From NCBI GenBank assembly GCA_946482515.1, contig CAMLRS010000008.1, positions 62,001 through 126,000 on the forward strand: DNA of 64,000 nt, given 5' to 3'. The stretch comes from an uncultured Flavobacteriales bacterium (GTDB lineage: Bacteria; Bacteroidota; Bacteroidia; Flavobacteriales; Crocinitomicaceae). How positions within the stretch are numbered: position 1 is the first letter of the stretch; the number at the start of each line of letters is the position of its first letter. The notes beneath the pieces were generated by a model. The model did no database searches, was not told the DNA's origin, and was given only the letters and a program-made list of their open reading frames with translations. A program made the position numbers and the translations under genes. Of the stretch, positions 41,024 through 49,806 are shown piece after piece.

Positions 41024-42175
41024 GTGTATCAGGTTCTGACTTCCTATCTTGTCATCCAATACCTCCTTTTGGGGTTTATTGTGCTGGTTAAATCGGAAGG
41101 CGAACGAACAAGCCGGTTACTGGCATTTGCGTTTTTTTCGATCGCCATCGAAGATCTCATGGCCTATTTTCTCAGAGGATTTGAAGGACCACTGACCTTT
41201 AATTATTACCTGCTGACATTTGTCTACAATGCGTTCGAGCTGCTCACCGTGTACCTGCTTGCTGCATTTTTCCTGAAGCTGATCGATTATAAAATAAAAC
41301 ACCTGCTGATGGCACCTTATACATGGGTCGCCATTGTGTCCTGGTTCACGTTTGATATGCTGACCAGTGGAGTTGAAACTTCCACCACGATGTTTATCAG
41401 CAAGTATGAAGTGCTTATCTGCATTTATTCGATACTTGTTTTAGGCTACGCTTACCTGGTCATAGGGCGCTTCCAGGCCCGAAATGCAGTGCTCGACAAC
41501 CAGTTGCGCATCCGGTTGTTCTACGGACGGATATTTTTCCTCGTTAATGTCCTGAACATTTTCATCGGAAGTGTGCTGCCGGTTACAAGCATGTTTGTAG
41601 GTGAAACGTTTTACAAACAGGAATTACAGCCGATCCAGGACATTATCCACCTGTTCATTTTTGTTCCCTGCCAGACAGTGCTGGTGCTCTTTGTCAGCTA
41701 TGTCCTGTTGCTGAAGCCGGAAATCCTCAACAGCCTCCAGGATCGCGAAGGGGTCAACTTCGAGGAACGATTGATCAAAACCATTTCCAATGCTTCCCTG
41801 GACAGGAAACCCCGCATGACGGATGAAAAATACGACGCAATCGTCGCGGCTTTAACTGCGTCGATCGAACAGGAGCGTTCCTACCTCAATCCCGACCTTA
41901 CAATTGCACTGCTGGCGGAAAAAACGGGAATCAAATCGCACGATCTGTCGTTTGTGATCAACCGCTTCTATGGAAAGAATTTCAATGCGTTGATCAACGA
42001 TTTCCGGACCGAACATGCCAAACGGATGTTGGAGGATGCCGGACACAATTACACCATTTACCAGGTGGCGCTCGAATCCGGATTCAATACCGAATCAGTG
42101 TTTTATACCACGTTCAAGCGACTCACCGGGGTTTCACCGCTCGAATACCGGAAGCGTTTTCAAAAGGCCGAATAA
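41024..42175 (+). CDS. AraC-type regulator with N-terminal membrane domain
   Basis: 383 residues from a GTG start. About six to seven hydrophobic segments fill residues 5-240 (YLVIQYLLLGFIVLV, LAFAFFSIAIEDLMAYFL, ELLTVYLLAAFFLKLI, YSILVLGYAYLVIG and others). A cytoplasmic AraC/XylS helix-turn-helix closes the protein (LTIALLAEKTGIKSHDLSFVINR and NHTIYQVALESGFNTESVFYTTFK). Membrane-bound AraC proteins of this type are common in Bacteroidota; signals are mostly unknown. Divergent from the T9SS cargo gene, 125 bases apart, which it may regulate (inference from position). A near -7 box CAACTTTG lies about 15-25 bases upstream. Confidence 0.85.
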   Translation: MYQVLTSYLVIQYLLLGFIVLVKSEGERTSRLLAFAFFSIAIEDLMAYFLRGFEGPLTFNYYLLTFVYNAFELLTVYLLAAFFLKLIDYKIKHLLMAPYTWVAIVSWFTFDMLTSGVETSTTMFISKYEVLICIYSILVLGYAYLVIGRFQARNAVLDNQLRIRLFYGRIFFLVNVLNIFIGSVLPVTSMFVGETFYKQELQPIQDIIHLFIFVPCQTVLVLFVSYVLLLKPEILNSLQDREGVNFEERLIKTISNASLDRKPRMTDEKYDAIVAALTASIEQERSYLNPDLTIALLAEKTGIKSHDLSFVINRFYGKNFNALINDFRTEHAKRMLEDAGHNYTIYQVALESGFNTESVFYTTFKRLTGVSPLEYRKRFQKAE

Positions 42176-42231
42176 TTGTGAGTTTTACCCATTTGATTGC
42201 GCATTCTACCGTTTAGCGCTACTTTTACTCC

Positions 42232-43185
42232 ATGCCCGGACTCACAGGAAAAGTTCTCAAATCAACAGGTAAATGGTACCAGGTGCTGCTCAGCGACGGC
42301 AGACAGGTCGATGCGCGTATCCGTGGAAAATTGCGGCTCGAAGGCTATAAAACCACTAATCCGCTGGCCGTGGGTGATGTGGTAAAACTCAGCGATCAGT
42401 TCGACGAAGAAGGCAAAGCCGTGATCGAAGATTACGAGCTGCGCCAGAACTACATCGTGCGGAAAAGCACCAATCTCAGCAAGCAATTCCACATCCTGGC
42501 TGCGAATGTCGACCGGGCTTATTTGCTGGTAACGCTCAAGCACCCGGAAACGCATCCCGTATTCATCGATCGTTTTCTCGTGGCGGCAGAATCATTCCGG
42601 ATCCCGGTAACGCTGTTGTTCAATAAGATCGACCTGCTTTCTTCAGAAGAAAAAAAGGATCTGGAGATCGTGATGAATATGTACCGTACGATTGGATATA
42701 CTTGCGTGGCGATCACAGCTACCAATCCTGCCGATGTGGCATTCCTGCGCGAAGAAATCGACGGAAAGCAAGTAATGATCGCCGGACATTCGGGTACAGG
42801 AAAAAGTACGCTGGTGAATGCGCTCGATCCGTTGCTGGATCTGCGCATCGGGGAAATTTCTTCGGCCCACCACCAGGGACAGCACACTACGACGTTTGCT
42901 GAAATGCATCCGCTGCAATCGGGTGGTTTCATCATCGATACGCCGGGAATCCGTGCATTCGGGATCGCCGACCTGGAAAAAGAAGTCATTTCGCATTACT
43001 TCCCGGAAATGCGTGCGCTGATCGGGCAATGCCGCTTTCACAATTGTCAGCATTTGAACGAGCCCGCCTGTGCCGTCAAAGAAGCGCTGGAAAACGGCGA
43101 GATCTTTCAATCGCGCTACCTGACGTACCTGCAATTGATGCAGGGCGACGAAGACAATGTTCATCGCAGAAATAAATACACATGA
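42232..43185 (+). CDS. rsgA: Ribosome small-subunit-dependent GTPase RsgA
   Basis: Checkpoint GTPase for 30S maturation. The G domain is circularly permuted: N-terminal OB fold, G4 NKID near 123, then P-loop GHSGTGKSTLV near 180 and G3 DTPG near 230; the C-terminal zinc motif is in CRFHNCQHLNEPAC. 317 residues. The stop overlaps the dtd start (ATGA), so the two are coupled. Confidence 0.96.
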   Translation: MPGLTGKVLKSTGKWYQVLLSDGRQVDARIRGKLRLEGYKTTNPLAVGDVVKLSDQFDEEGKAVIEDYELRQNYIVRKSTNLSKQFHILAANVDRAYLLVTLKHPETHPVFIDRFLVAAESFRIPVTLLFNKIDLLSSEEKKDLEIVMNMYRTIGYTCVAITATNPADVAFLREEIDGKQVMIAGHSGTGKSTLVNALDPLLDLRIGEISSAHHQGQHTTTFAEMHPLQSGGFIIDTPGIRAFGIADLEKEVISHYFPEMRALIGQCRFHNCQHLNEPACAVKEALENGEIFQSRYLTYLQLMQGDEDNVHRRNKYT

Positions 43186-43631
43186 GACTGGTCATTCAGC
43201 GCGTTAGCGAAGCAGCTGTCAGCATAGCAGGCAAGACCAACGGAAGAATAGCAACCGGCCTGCTGGTCCTTATCGGCATTGAGGAGACCGACGATCAGAG
43301 CGATATCGAATGGCTCGTTCAGAAAACCGTCAACATGCGCATTTTCCCTGATGAAGAAGGCAAAATGAACCGTTCGCTGCTCGACATCAACGGCGGCTTA
43401 TTGCTGATCAGCCAGTTTACGCTGCATGCTTCCACCAAAAAGGGAAACCGTCCTGGATTTACGCAGGCCGCCCGACCGGAAAAAGCGATTCCACTCTATG
43501 AAAGCTTCATCGAAAGCTGTAAACAAACCGGCTTACCCGTCGAAACCGGCATTTTCGGCGCCGATATGCAGGTGGCATTGGTGAACGACGGACCCGTTAC
43601 CATTAGTATTGACTCCAAAAACCGGGAATAA
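43182..43631 (+). CDS. dtd: D-aminoacyl-tRNA deacylase
   Basis: Removes D-amino acids from mischarged tRNAs. 149 residues with MRLVIQRVSEAAVSI at the start, the active-site SQFTLHASTKKGNRPGF, and NDGPVTISIDS at the end (Gly-cis-Pro motif). It overlaps rsgA by four bases at one end and the next gene by one base (stop TAATG) at the other. Confidence 0.96.
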   Translation: MRLVIQRVSEAAVSIAGKTNGRIATGLLVLIGIEETDDQSDIEWLVQKTVNMRIFPDEEGKMNRSLLDINGGLLLISQFTLHASTKKGNRPGFTQAARPEKAIPLYESFIESCKQTGLPVETGIFGADMQVALVNDGPVTISIDSKNRE

Positions 43632-43969
43632 TGAGCGAAGCATTAACGATACGCGAATCACAGGAACGCGTCGACCGCTGGATTAAGGAAGTTGGTGTTC
43701 GCTACTTCAACGAGCTCACGAACATGGCTATGCTGACCGAAGAAGTAGGCGAGGTGGCCCGCATCATTGCGCGTCGTTACGGTGAACAGAGCGAAAAGGA
43801 AAGCGATAAAGCCAAAGACCTCGGCGACGAAATGGCTGATGTATTATTCGTACTCATTTGCCTGGCCAATCAAACCGGTGTCGATCTGGAAGCAGCTTTG
43901 CTCAAAAACCTCGAAAAGAAAACCAACCGCGACAGCGAGCGGCATAAGAACAACGAAAAGCTGCGCTAA
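43631..43969 (+). CDS. MazG-like nucleotide pyrophosphohydrolase
   Basis: 112 residues of the MazG/all-alpha NTP-PPase class, which removes odd nucleotides from the pool. The metal sites are EEVGEVARII and DEMADVLFVLICLANQ. It is coupled to dtd and faces another MazG-like and a Nudix gene on the opposite strand. The true substrate cannot be told. Confidence 0.88.
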   Translation: MSEALTIRESQERVDRWIKEVGVRYFNELTNMAMLTEEVGEVARIIARRYGEQSEKESDKAKDLGDEMADVLFVLICLANQTGVDLEAALLKNLEKKTNRDSERHKNNEKLR

Positions 43970-44431
43970 TCAGCGGGAATGTTCCGATCGGTTGCTGCGA
44001 AAAGCATTCATGTGGAGTTTTTCCGCAACGATCTTGTCCACCGGGAATGTCAGCAGGTCGGGTGTAAGGTGTGAAAGCGATTGCCAGAAGAAGGTTTCGA
44101 GGTCGTCGGTTCCTTCGGTGAAAGCCACCAGCGGAATGTCATCCCAGTCTTCGTAATAAACGCGGTAGTAAACGGAAATCAGCTGGTGGTCTTTGTGAAA
44201 GGCCGATTGCTGGAAATAATCCGTGAGGTAGAACACTTCCCCGATTTCTGCATCGATGTTCAGCTCTTCGTTCAGCTCGCGCTTCAGGCAATCCACCAAT
44301 CCTTCGCCGAATTCGAGTCCGCCGCCGGGAAATTTCGTAAACGCATAGCCGTTTCGTCGTTCCTTTGAAAGCAATACTTCGTTGCGGTCATTGATCAGTA
44401 TGCCGTAAACGCGGATGTTGAACCGGTTCAT
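43970..44431 (-). CDS. Nudix hydrolase
   Basis: 153 residues. The Nudix box GGGLEFGEGLVDCLKRELNEEL (about 38-58) has all catalytic glutamates. Nudix enzymes cut nucleoside diphosphates linked to another group; specificity unknown. It overlaps the upstream 44428 gene by four bases in one transcript and abuts the plus-strand MazG-like gene with no gap. Confidence 0.9.
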   Translation of the reverse strand: MNRFNIRVYGILINDRNEVLLSKERRNGYAFTKFPGGGLEFGEGLVDCLKRELNEELNIDAEIGEVFYLTDYFQQSAFHKDHQLISVYYRVYYEDWDDIPLVAFTEGTDDLETFFWQSLSHLTPDLLTFPVDKIVAEKLHMNAFRSNRSEHSR

Positions 44432-44820
44432 TTTTCCAGGATGGAAGCGATGTCTGGCTTGAAATACAGGCTGGATTTCAGCACTTTTCCGTCTTCGCGG
44501 TAAATCGGCTCGCCGTTTTCATCGAGCTTGCTCATATTCGAGCGCTGGATTTCTGCAAAAACTTCTTCGATCTTGTGCTGCAAACCATGACGAAGGATGG
44601 TGCCGCACAGAATGTAGAGCTGATCGCCTAGTGCATCGGCCACTTCTACCAGGTCGCCTTTCATGGCCGCTTCGAGGTATTCCTCGTTTTCTTCCTTCAT
44701 CAGGTTGTAGCGCAATTGCACGTCCTGCTCCGATAATTCGGCTGTTGGCGCATAATTGTTGGGAATTTTGAACGCATTGTGGAACGCTTCTACTGCCTGA
44801 ATTTTTTCCTGGAATGTCAT
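44428..44820 (-). CDS. NTP pyrophosphohydrolase (HisE/MazG-type)
   Basis: 130 residues. The helical metal-binding motif is in KEENEEYLEAAMKGDLVEVADALGDQLY, as in the MazG/phosphoribosyl-ATP pyrophosphatase fold; the C-terminus IYREDGKVLKSSLYFKPDIASIL is typical of a group of stand-alone pyrophosphohydrolases. It is the first gene of a two-gene unit with the Nudix gene. Confidence 0.88.
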   Translation of the reverse strand: MTFQEKIQAVEAFHNAFKIPNNYAPTAELSEQDVQLRYNLMKEENEEYLEAAMKGDLVEVADALGDQLYILCGTILRHGLQHKIEEVFAEIQRSNMSKLDENGEPIYREDGKVLKSSLYFKPDIASILEK

Positions 44821-44836
44821 GACGATGAATTTTTCT

Positions 44837-44844
44837 CAAATATA
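44837..44844 (-). promoter_or_regulatory. -7 box for the pyrophosphohydrolase-Nudix pair
   Basis: Minus strand TATATTTG, 16 bases before the ATG, with TTTG 17 bases upstream. Confidence 0.55.
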
Positions 44845-44864
44845 ATTGTTCAGTTCTACAGCAA

Positions 44865-44896
44865 ATAAAAACCCCTGTACAAGATATGCACAGGGG
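44865..44896 (-). terminator. Terminator after the SUMF1-like gene
   Basis: Minus strand stem CCCCTGT/ACAGGGG followed by TTTTTATTT. Confidence 0.75.
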
Positions 44897-44924
44897 CCCG
44901 GAATTTATTAAGGAGAAACCCGGT

Positions 44925-45794
44925 TTAATTGCTTTCAATAAAGCTCATCACCACCCTGAATCCGGTGGTTGGACCTGCTGCCGGGATGTCTTTGATGCTC
45001 TCGTTGCGCACATCGTAACCCGGACTTTTCCAATCGCCGCCCACAGCTTTGCCTTTTTCACTGATCATTTCAGAAACGTTTCCGTTGAGGTTATAGAACC
45101 CGAAGCTGTTTGGAAAATACGATTTCACCGGCGCGGTTACGTCGGAGAAATCATCCGTTAAAAAGAGCGCTGCGTCTTTCACGATTTCATATTCCTTTTT
45201 TTCTGCGTTGTAATGAATGGTGCCTTCGTCCATACGCAGAAAGTTGCAGAGGAATAGTCCTTTGCTGTTGCGCAGGTACGGTCCGCCCCAGGCATAAACC
45301 ATCTGGTAATTATCGCCACGCGCCGCACGGATGAACTCGGCCCGCTCTGGCAGACGGAACATATATGTTTTTCCCGTTCCTGCCATGCGCTTATTGATCG
45401 TTTCGGTAAGCCATTCGCAGTAGAGTTTTGCGGCCTCGTGCGTAATGTTCACGGCTGGATAATCATGATAGGCAGGATGCCTGTGGTAGTAATCGGTGTA
45501 AGGCTGATTGTTCCATAGGTTCGTGTCCGGCAAGGCGATTTTCAGTTTCTCGGTTGCGTTTGCAGCCTTCAATGCAGCGATAAATTCGGCATACTGTATA
45601 TTGGAAACCTCGGTTTTGCCCATGAAGAAGCCGTTGACGGATAAAGTGTCATCATTTATCACGGCGTTCCCGGCGGGTACATAGGCGTAATACTCGTCGA
45701 GCGCTTTTTGGGTGCTTCTGGCTTCTTTGGAGAGGTTGGCGCTGCTGATCAAAAGAACTGCCGCAGCGGGAACTAAGAGATAGATGCGTTTCAT
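44925..45794 (-). CDS. SUMF1/GldK-fold secreted protein
   Basis: 289 residues with an N-terminal signal (residues 1-20). The rest has the formylglycine-generating-enzyme fold: GFFMGKTEVSNIQYAEFIA, HPAYHDYPAVNITHEAAKLYCEWLTE, FRLPERAEFIRAARG, WGGPYLRNSKG, GNVSEMISE, GGDWKS and TTGFRVVM. It resembles a compact GldK without the lipobox. No Cys pair is evident in the C-terminal active-site region, so it is probably structural or ligand-binding rather than an oxidase. Role unknown; no T9SS partner lies beside it. Confidence 0.8.
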   Translation of the reverse strand: MKRIYLLVPAAAVLLISSANLSKEARSTQKALDEYYAYVPAGNAVINDDTLSVNGFFMGKTEVSNIQYAEFIAALKAANATEKLKIALPDTNLWNNQPYTDYYHRHPAYHDYPAVNITHEAAKLYCEWLTETINKRMAGTGKTYMFRLPERAEFIRAARGDNYQMVYAWGGPYLRNSKGLFLCNFLRMDEGTIHYNAEKKEYEIVKDAALFLTDDFSDVTAPVKSYFPNSFGFYNLNGNVSEMISEKGKAVGGDWKSPGYDVRNESIKDIPAAGPTTGFRVVMSFIESN

Positions 45795-45894
45795 AAAGTG
45801 GTATTCATTGTTGCTACGCAGCTACAACGCGAACAGATAGAATGTGTTACATGTTCGCAGGAAGGCTAACCGAATCCTAGTAAGTCTAAAAACG

Positions 45895-45926
45895 AAAAAC
45901 CCTTCTGCAAGCTGCAAAAGGGTTTT
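45895..45926 (-). terminator. Terminator after pit
   Basis: Minus strand stem AAAACCCTT(T)/AAGGGTTTT followed by TTCGTTTTT. Confidence 0.75.
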
Positions 45927-45945
45927 ATATCGAGTAATTGATTTT

Positions 45946-47388
45946 CTATTTGAACAACAGGCACAGGTAGTAAATTCCTGCTGCGAGCAATCCACTTACC
46001 GGGATGGTGAGGATCCATGCCCACAAGAGGTTGATGGTTACACCCCAGCGTACGGCGCTTAATCGCTTCGTGGCGCCCACACCGATAATGGAACCGGTAA
46101 TAGTGTGCGTGGTTGAAACCGGGATACCAGCCTGTGAAACGGTGAAGAGCGTAAGTGCACCGGCAGTTTCGGCGCAAACGCCTTCCAGTGGTGTTACTTT
46201 GGTGATCTTCGTTCCCATTGTTTTTACGATTTTCCATCCTCCCATGAGGGTTCCTAGACCAATCATCAGGTAGCAGCCGAATGCGATCCAGAACGGCATC
46301 GTCTCCGAGTGCACCTTGGTTTTGATCTTTTCCCCTTTTTTCAGGTGGTACTCACCATCAATATGCTCGGTGAAAGCCGCAGCCTGCGAATACTTCGGAT
46401 TGAGCTCCTTGTCGTCGAAGATCAGCTCGTTGGAATTGGAATCGTAGATCTTTTTGCCTTTTGTATAAACAAAGATGTGCTCTTCGTTCGGGTACTCCGG
46501 CTTGTATTTTTCCGGATGGCCGTCGGCGTCTTTGAACTCGATCTGCATCACTTCGGAGATCTGCAGGAATTTCGGGATGTCGCCCTGGACTTTTCCTTCG
46601 CGCTGCATGTTGGCAAATACCATCAATGCAGCACAGATGATCCCCATTACTTTCTGCGAATCGGCACCACCGTGTCCGAGTGAGAACGCCGCGGAAGAAA
46701 GCAGCTGGAGCTTTTTATACATATTGGATTCTTTCATTGCCGACGGGCGCTTGCCGTGTACGACCTCGTACCAGATGTATACGAGGATGAAAGTTCCCAT
46801 CATGGACGCTACGATCCACATCATTACCGGCTTCATGTCCATATACTCGATCATGTAAAGCATCAGGTAAACGATAAGAACCGAGAGCAGGGTAAGGATG
46901 ATGATCTTTTTCCAGAACGAGCGTATAATCGTAATGAGTGTGATAATAAAGGCAATGATTCCACCGATGATAGGTGCCAGGAAGATAAAGGCGATCACTT
47001 TCAGAATTTCGGAAGTTCCGATCACGCCAAATCCTGCGTGGGCTACGGCAGCACCGGCAAATCCACCGATCAGCGTATGTGAGGAGCTGGAAGGAATCCC
47101 GAGCCACCAGGTGAACAGGTTCCAGATCGTTGCGGCGATAAGTCCGGAGAGTATTACCCACAGGTCGATCGCACTGTTGTCAACGGTTTTTGCCACCGTA
47201 TTCCCGACACTCATATCGAACACCCAGAAAGCGACAATGTTGAAGGCTGCTGCCCAGACAACGGCCTGGAAAGGGGTCAGTACTTTGGTCGAAACAACGG
47301 TTGCAATGGAATTGGCTGCATCGTGGAAACCGTTTACAAGGTCGAACAGTAACGCAATGGCAATTACAATGAACAATAAGGTAAGCAT
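45946..47388 (-). CDS. PiT-family inorganic phosphate transporter
   Basis: Inner-membrane phosphate/proton or sodium symporter, 480 residues. The PiT signature is at the start (FDLVNGFHDAANSIATVVSTKVL) and repeated in inverted form near the C-terminus (AGIPVSTTHTITGSIIGVGATKR), each half with about five helices. A soluble insert of about 100 residues (around 270-370) lies between the halves, as in many Bacteroidota PiT proteins. It follows the DUF47 gene by 27 bases. No Pst system is seen in the window. Confidence 0.93.
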   Translation of the reverse strand: MLTLLFIVIAIALLFDLVNGFHDAANSIATVVSTKVLTPFQAVVWAAAFNIVAFWVFDMSVGNTVAKTVDNSAIDLWVILSGLIAATIWNLFTWWLGIPSSSSHTLIGGFAGAAVAHAGFGVIGTSEILKVIAFIFLAPIIGGIIAFIITLITIIRSFWKKIIILTLLSVLIVYLMLYMIEYMDMKPVMMWIVASMMGTFILVYIWYEVVHGKRPSAMKESNMYKKLQLLSSAAFSLGHGGADSQKVMGIICAALMVFANMQREGKVQGDIPKFLQISEVMQIEFKDADGHPEKYKPEYPNEEHIFVYTKGKKIYDSNSNELIFDDKELNPKYSQAAAFTEHIDGEYHLKKGEKIKTKVHSETMPFWIAFGCYLMIGLGTLMGGWKIVKTMGTKITKVTPLEGVCAETAGALTLFTVSQAGIPVSTTHTITGSIIGVGATKRLSAVRWGVTINLLWAWILTIPVSGLLAAGIYYLCLLFK

Positions 47389-47415
47389 GTCAATATCAGC
47401 TTTAAGAAAAGTGCA

Positions 47416-48060
47416 TTAAGCGTATTTCACCACGATGGATTCGATCACGTTACCCACGTCTTCGCATTTGTCGGTAGCAACCTCCATGATCTGGTAGATC
47501 TCGCGGCGCTTGATGAGCGATTTTGCGTCGATATCGGAATCGAAGAGCTTTTCAATGCTCAGGTCGAAGATGTCGTCTGTCTGGTTTTCCACGCTGTTGA
47601 TCTTGATCACACATTCGATGATCTTCTGCGTGTTTTTCAGGTTGCGGAGCTCTTTTACAGCTGAGTTTACAGCGAGTACCGCTTCGAGGATCGCATCGGC
47701 CATTTTCAGGATTCCCTGGTCGTTCGGATCTACTTTATAGAAGTTGATCTTCTTCGCAGAGGCGTAAATGTGGTCGATGATATCGTCGAGTGACATTGCC
47801 AGGGCGTGAATATCCTCGCGGTCGAACGGCGTGATGAAATTCTTGCCCAGCTCCATGAAGATCTCATGCGTCAGATCGTCGTTGAGGTGCTCGAGCTCTT
47901 CCATTTCTTTAATGATTGCCGCACGCTTGTTGTAATCGGCTTCGTTCACACACTGAACCAGCTTCTTGGCGATCGCCTCGATGTTCTGACTGGCCTGCTC
48001 AAAAAGCGAATAAAATACCCGGTCACGTGGTAAAAAGAATTTCAAAATGCCTGATGCCAT
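47416..48060 (-). CDS. DUF47/PhoU-like regulator of PiT
   Basis: 214 residues, all-helical PhoU-like domain with MASGILKFFLPRDRVFYSLFEQ and FITPFDREDIHALAMSLDDIIDHIY (metal-binding FDREDI). DUF47 genes stand next to pit genes in many bacteria and are thought to modulate them. It is the first gene of the DUF47-pit transcript. Confidence 0.9.
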   Translation of the reverse strand: MASGILKFFLPRDRVFYSLFEQASQNIEAIAKKLVQCVNEADYNKRAAIIKEMEELEHLNDDLTHEIFMELGKNFITPFDREDIHALAMSLDDIIDHIYASAKKINFYKVDPNDQGILKMADAILEAVLAVNSAVKELRNLKNTQKIIECVIKINSVENQTDDIFDLSIEKLFDSDIDAKSLIKRREIYQIMEVATDKCEDVGNVIESIVVKYA

Positions 48061-48083
48061 AATGTTTTGTCGTTTGTTTGCCG

Positions 48084-48091
48084 CAAAGGTA
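48084..48091 (-). promoter_or_regulatory. -7 box for the DUF47-pit operon
   Basis: Minus strand TACCTTTG, 23 bases before the ATG at 48060. Confidence 0.55.
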
Positions 48092-48316
48092 GCCCTTACC
48101 CATTTCCCCGAAACGCCGCGAACGATTGTTAACGAAAAGGTAAAGTTGACCCTGAATACCCGTCTCGATGGGCGTGAACCACCGGAACTCCCACTGTATG
48201 TGTGCTTTTCGGTATTTCCAATATTAACGCAATGTTAAGGATGGATGAAAATTGGAGCTGAATCTCTCCTGCTGGAATGTGCAAAATCAAAAAACAGACC
48301 CCAAAACCGCCCTCAA

Positions 48317-48334
48317 TGTTAACCACAGATTAAG
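48317..48334 (+). promoter_or_regulatory. Candidate Pho-box-like direct repeat (distal)
   Basis: TGTTAAC-4 bases-GATTAAG, with further T/A-rich 7-mers at 11-base steps. The 426-base gap between the pit operon and the porin gene holds no gene; apart from these repeats and the -7 boxes nothing else was recognised. Weak assignment. Confidence 0.25.
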
Positions 48335-48369
48335 AATATTATCAAACTATTATAAAACGGTTTAGTGAG

Positions 48370-48399
48370 TGTTAACTAAGTGTGAAGGTTCTAATTTCG
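48370..48399 (+). promoter_or_regulatory. Candidate Pho box and -7 box for the porin
   Basis: TGTTAAC-TAAG-TGTGAAG (11-base period) at 48370-48387 is followed by TAATTTCG (one mismatch to TAnnTTTG) at 48392-48399, the arrangement expected if a PhoB-like activator replaces the -33 element. Confidence 0.3.
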
Positions 48400-48486
48400 C
48401 CGCAGAAATTGACAAAAAGCTGAACCGGTGTCAGATTCTTTCCGGTTTCGGTTCGGTAACTTGTAAAACGATAATTAAAACACGAA

Positions 48487-49725
48487 ATGAAAACAATTAC
48501 AACGCGCTTTTTGAAACCGATCGGCCTGGTGGCATTGCTGGGTATTGGCAACGCATTTGGTCAGGGGAGCCCGCTCACCTTTACCACCAAACCGCAAAAA
48601 GGGTTGAACGTCGTTGCCAAGGATTCGCTGTTTTCCATGCAATTCCAGTTCCGTATGCAAAATCGTGCGGCGATGATGACCGTGAGCGATAAGGACCTTT
48701 CGCCCGATTCGTACGAATTCCGCGTTCGTCGTTTGCGTTTGAAGTTCGAAGGCTTTATCTACAATCCCAAGCTGACCTATAAGCTGCAACTTTCCTTTTC
48801 GCGCGGCGATATGGACTGGGATGGCAGCCAGCTTTCCAACGTAAATACGAGTGTAAATGTCGTTCGGGATGCCGTTTTGTATTACTCACCGACCGAAAAC
48901 TGGAAATTCGGCTTCGGGCAGACGAAATTGCCGGGTAACCGCCAGCGTGTGGTTTCTTCGGGCGATCAGCAGTTTGCCGACCGTTCGATTGTGAACGCTA
49001 CGTTTACCGTCGACCGTGATTTCGGATTCTTCGCGCAATACGGCAACAACTATATGAACCTGCACGCAGCCGTTACATCGGGAGAGGGTCGTAACAGCAA
49101 CATTTCCAATGACGGACTGGCCTATACAGGGCGCATCGAATTGTTGCCTTTCGGGAAATTCACCGGAAAGAACGATTATGTGGAAGGCGATCTTGAGCGC
49201 GAGCAGAAACCGAAGCTTTCCCTTGCAGGAACAATTTCTTACGATCAGAAAGCTGTGCGCTCAGGCGGGCAATTGGGCCGCGACCTGCTTCAGGCTACAG
49301 ACATGACCACGCTTTCCTTCGACGCCTTATTTAAGTACAAAGGATTTTCCTTTTATAACGAATTGATGATCCGTAACGCCAATCAGCCGATCACGTATTC
49401 CGCCGATTCTTCGGAGATTGTTCCGGTTTATGTGGGCTATGGTTTCCTGACACAAGCTGGTTACCTCTTTAAGAACAACTGGGAAGTGGCTGCGCGTTAT
49501 GCGGAGATCACGCCGTATTCCGCTATTTACTCGGATAACCAGCTGATTTTCCCTTCGGTGAACGAGAAAAAGCAACAGCATATCCAATTGGGAGTTACCA
49601 AATACTTATATGGTCACCGTGTAAAAGTACAAGGCAACCTCTTGTATCATTTGTCGACCAACATGCGCTCAGAAGTCACCACCGGCAAATACGGCCTGAT
49701 CTTCCAGGTTGAGCTGGGAATCTGA
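48487..49725 (+). CDS. OprP/OprO-like outer-membrane porin
   Basis: 412 residues. Signal peptide ending NAFGQ. The mature part is a chain of amphipathic strands with aromatic ends (RRLRLKFEGFIYNPKLTYKLQLSFSRGDMDWD, WKFGFGQTKLPGNRQR, GFFAQYGNNYMNLHAAVTSGEG) and a final strand YGLIFQVELGI. This is the phosphate-selective porin O/P family. It faces the pit operon across a shared regulatory gap and lies close to a PhoB-like gene, so a phosphate-uptake role fits. Confidence 0.85.
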   Translation: MKTITTRFLKPIGLVALLGIGNAFGQGSPLTFTTKPQKGLNVVAKDSLFSMQFQFRMQNRAAMMTVSDKDLSPDSYEFRVRRLRLKFEGFIYNPKLTYKLQLSFSRGDMDWDGSQLSNVNTSVNVVRDAVLYYSPTENWKFGFGQTKLPGNRQRVVSSGDQQFADRSIVNATFTVDRDFGFFAQYGNNYMNLHAAVTSGEGRNSNISNDGLAYTGRIELLPFGKFTGKNDYVEGDLEREQKPKLSLAGTISYDQKAVRSGGQLGRDLLQATDMTTLSFDALFKYKGFSFYNELMIRNANQPITYSADSSEIVPVYVGYGFLTQAGYLFKNNWEVAARYAEITPYSAIYSDNQLIFPSVNEKKQQHIQLGVTKYLYGHRVKVQGNLLYHLSTNMRSEVTTGKYGLIFQVELGI

Positions 49726-49746
49726 TTGCGTTAAAAAAGCGTTAGC

Positions 49747-49784
49747 AAGCAGTTGTCCGATGGGGCAGCTGCTTTTTTGTTTTT
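49747..49784 (+). terminator. Terminator after the porin
   Basis: Eleven-pair stem AGCAGTTGTCC/GGGCAGCTGCT with a short loop and TTTTTTGTTTTT. Confidence 0.85.
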
Positions 49785-49806
49785 CAATCCTGCGTGAGAT
49801 TTTTTT

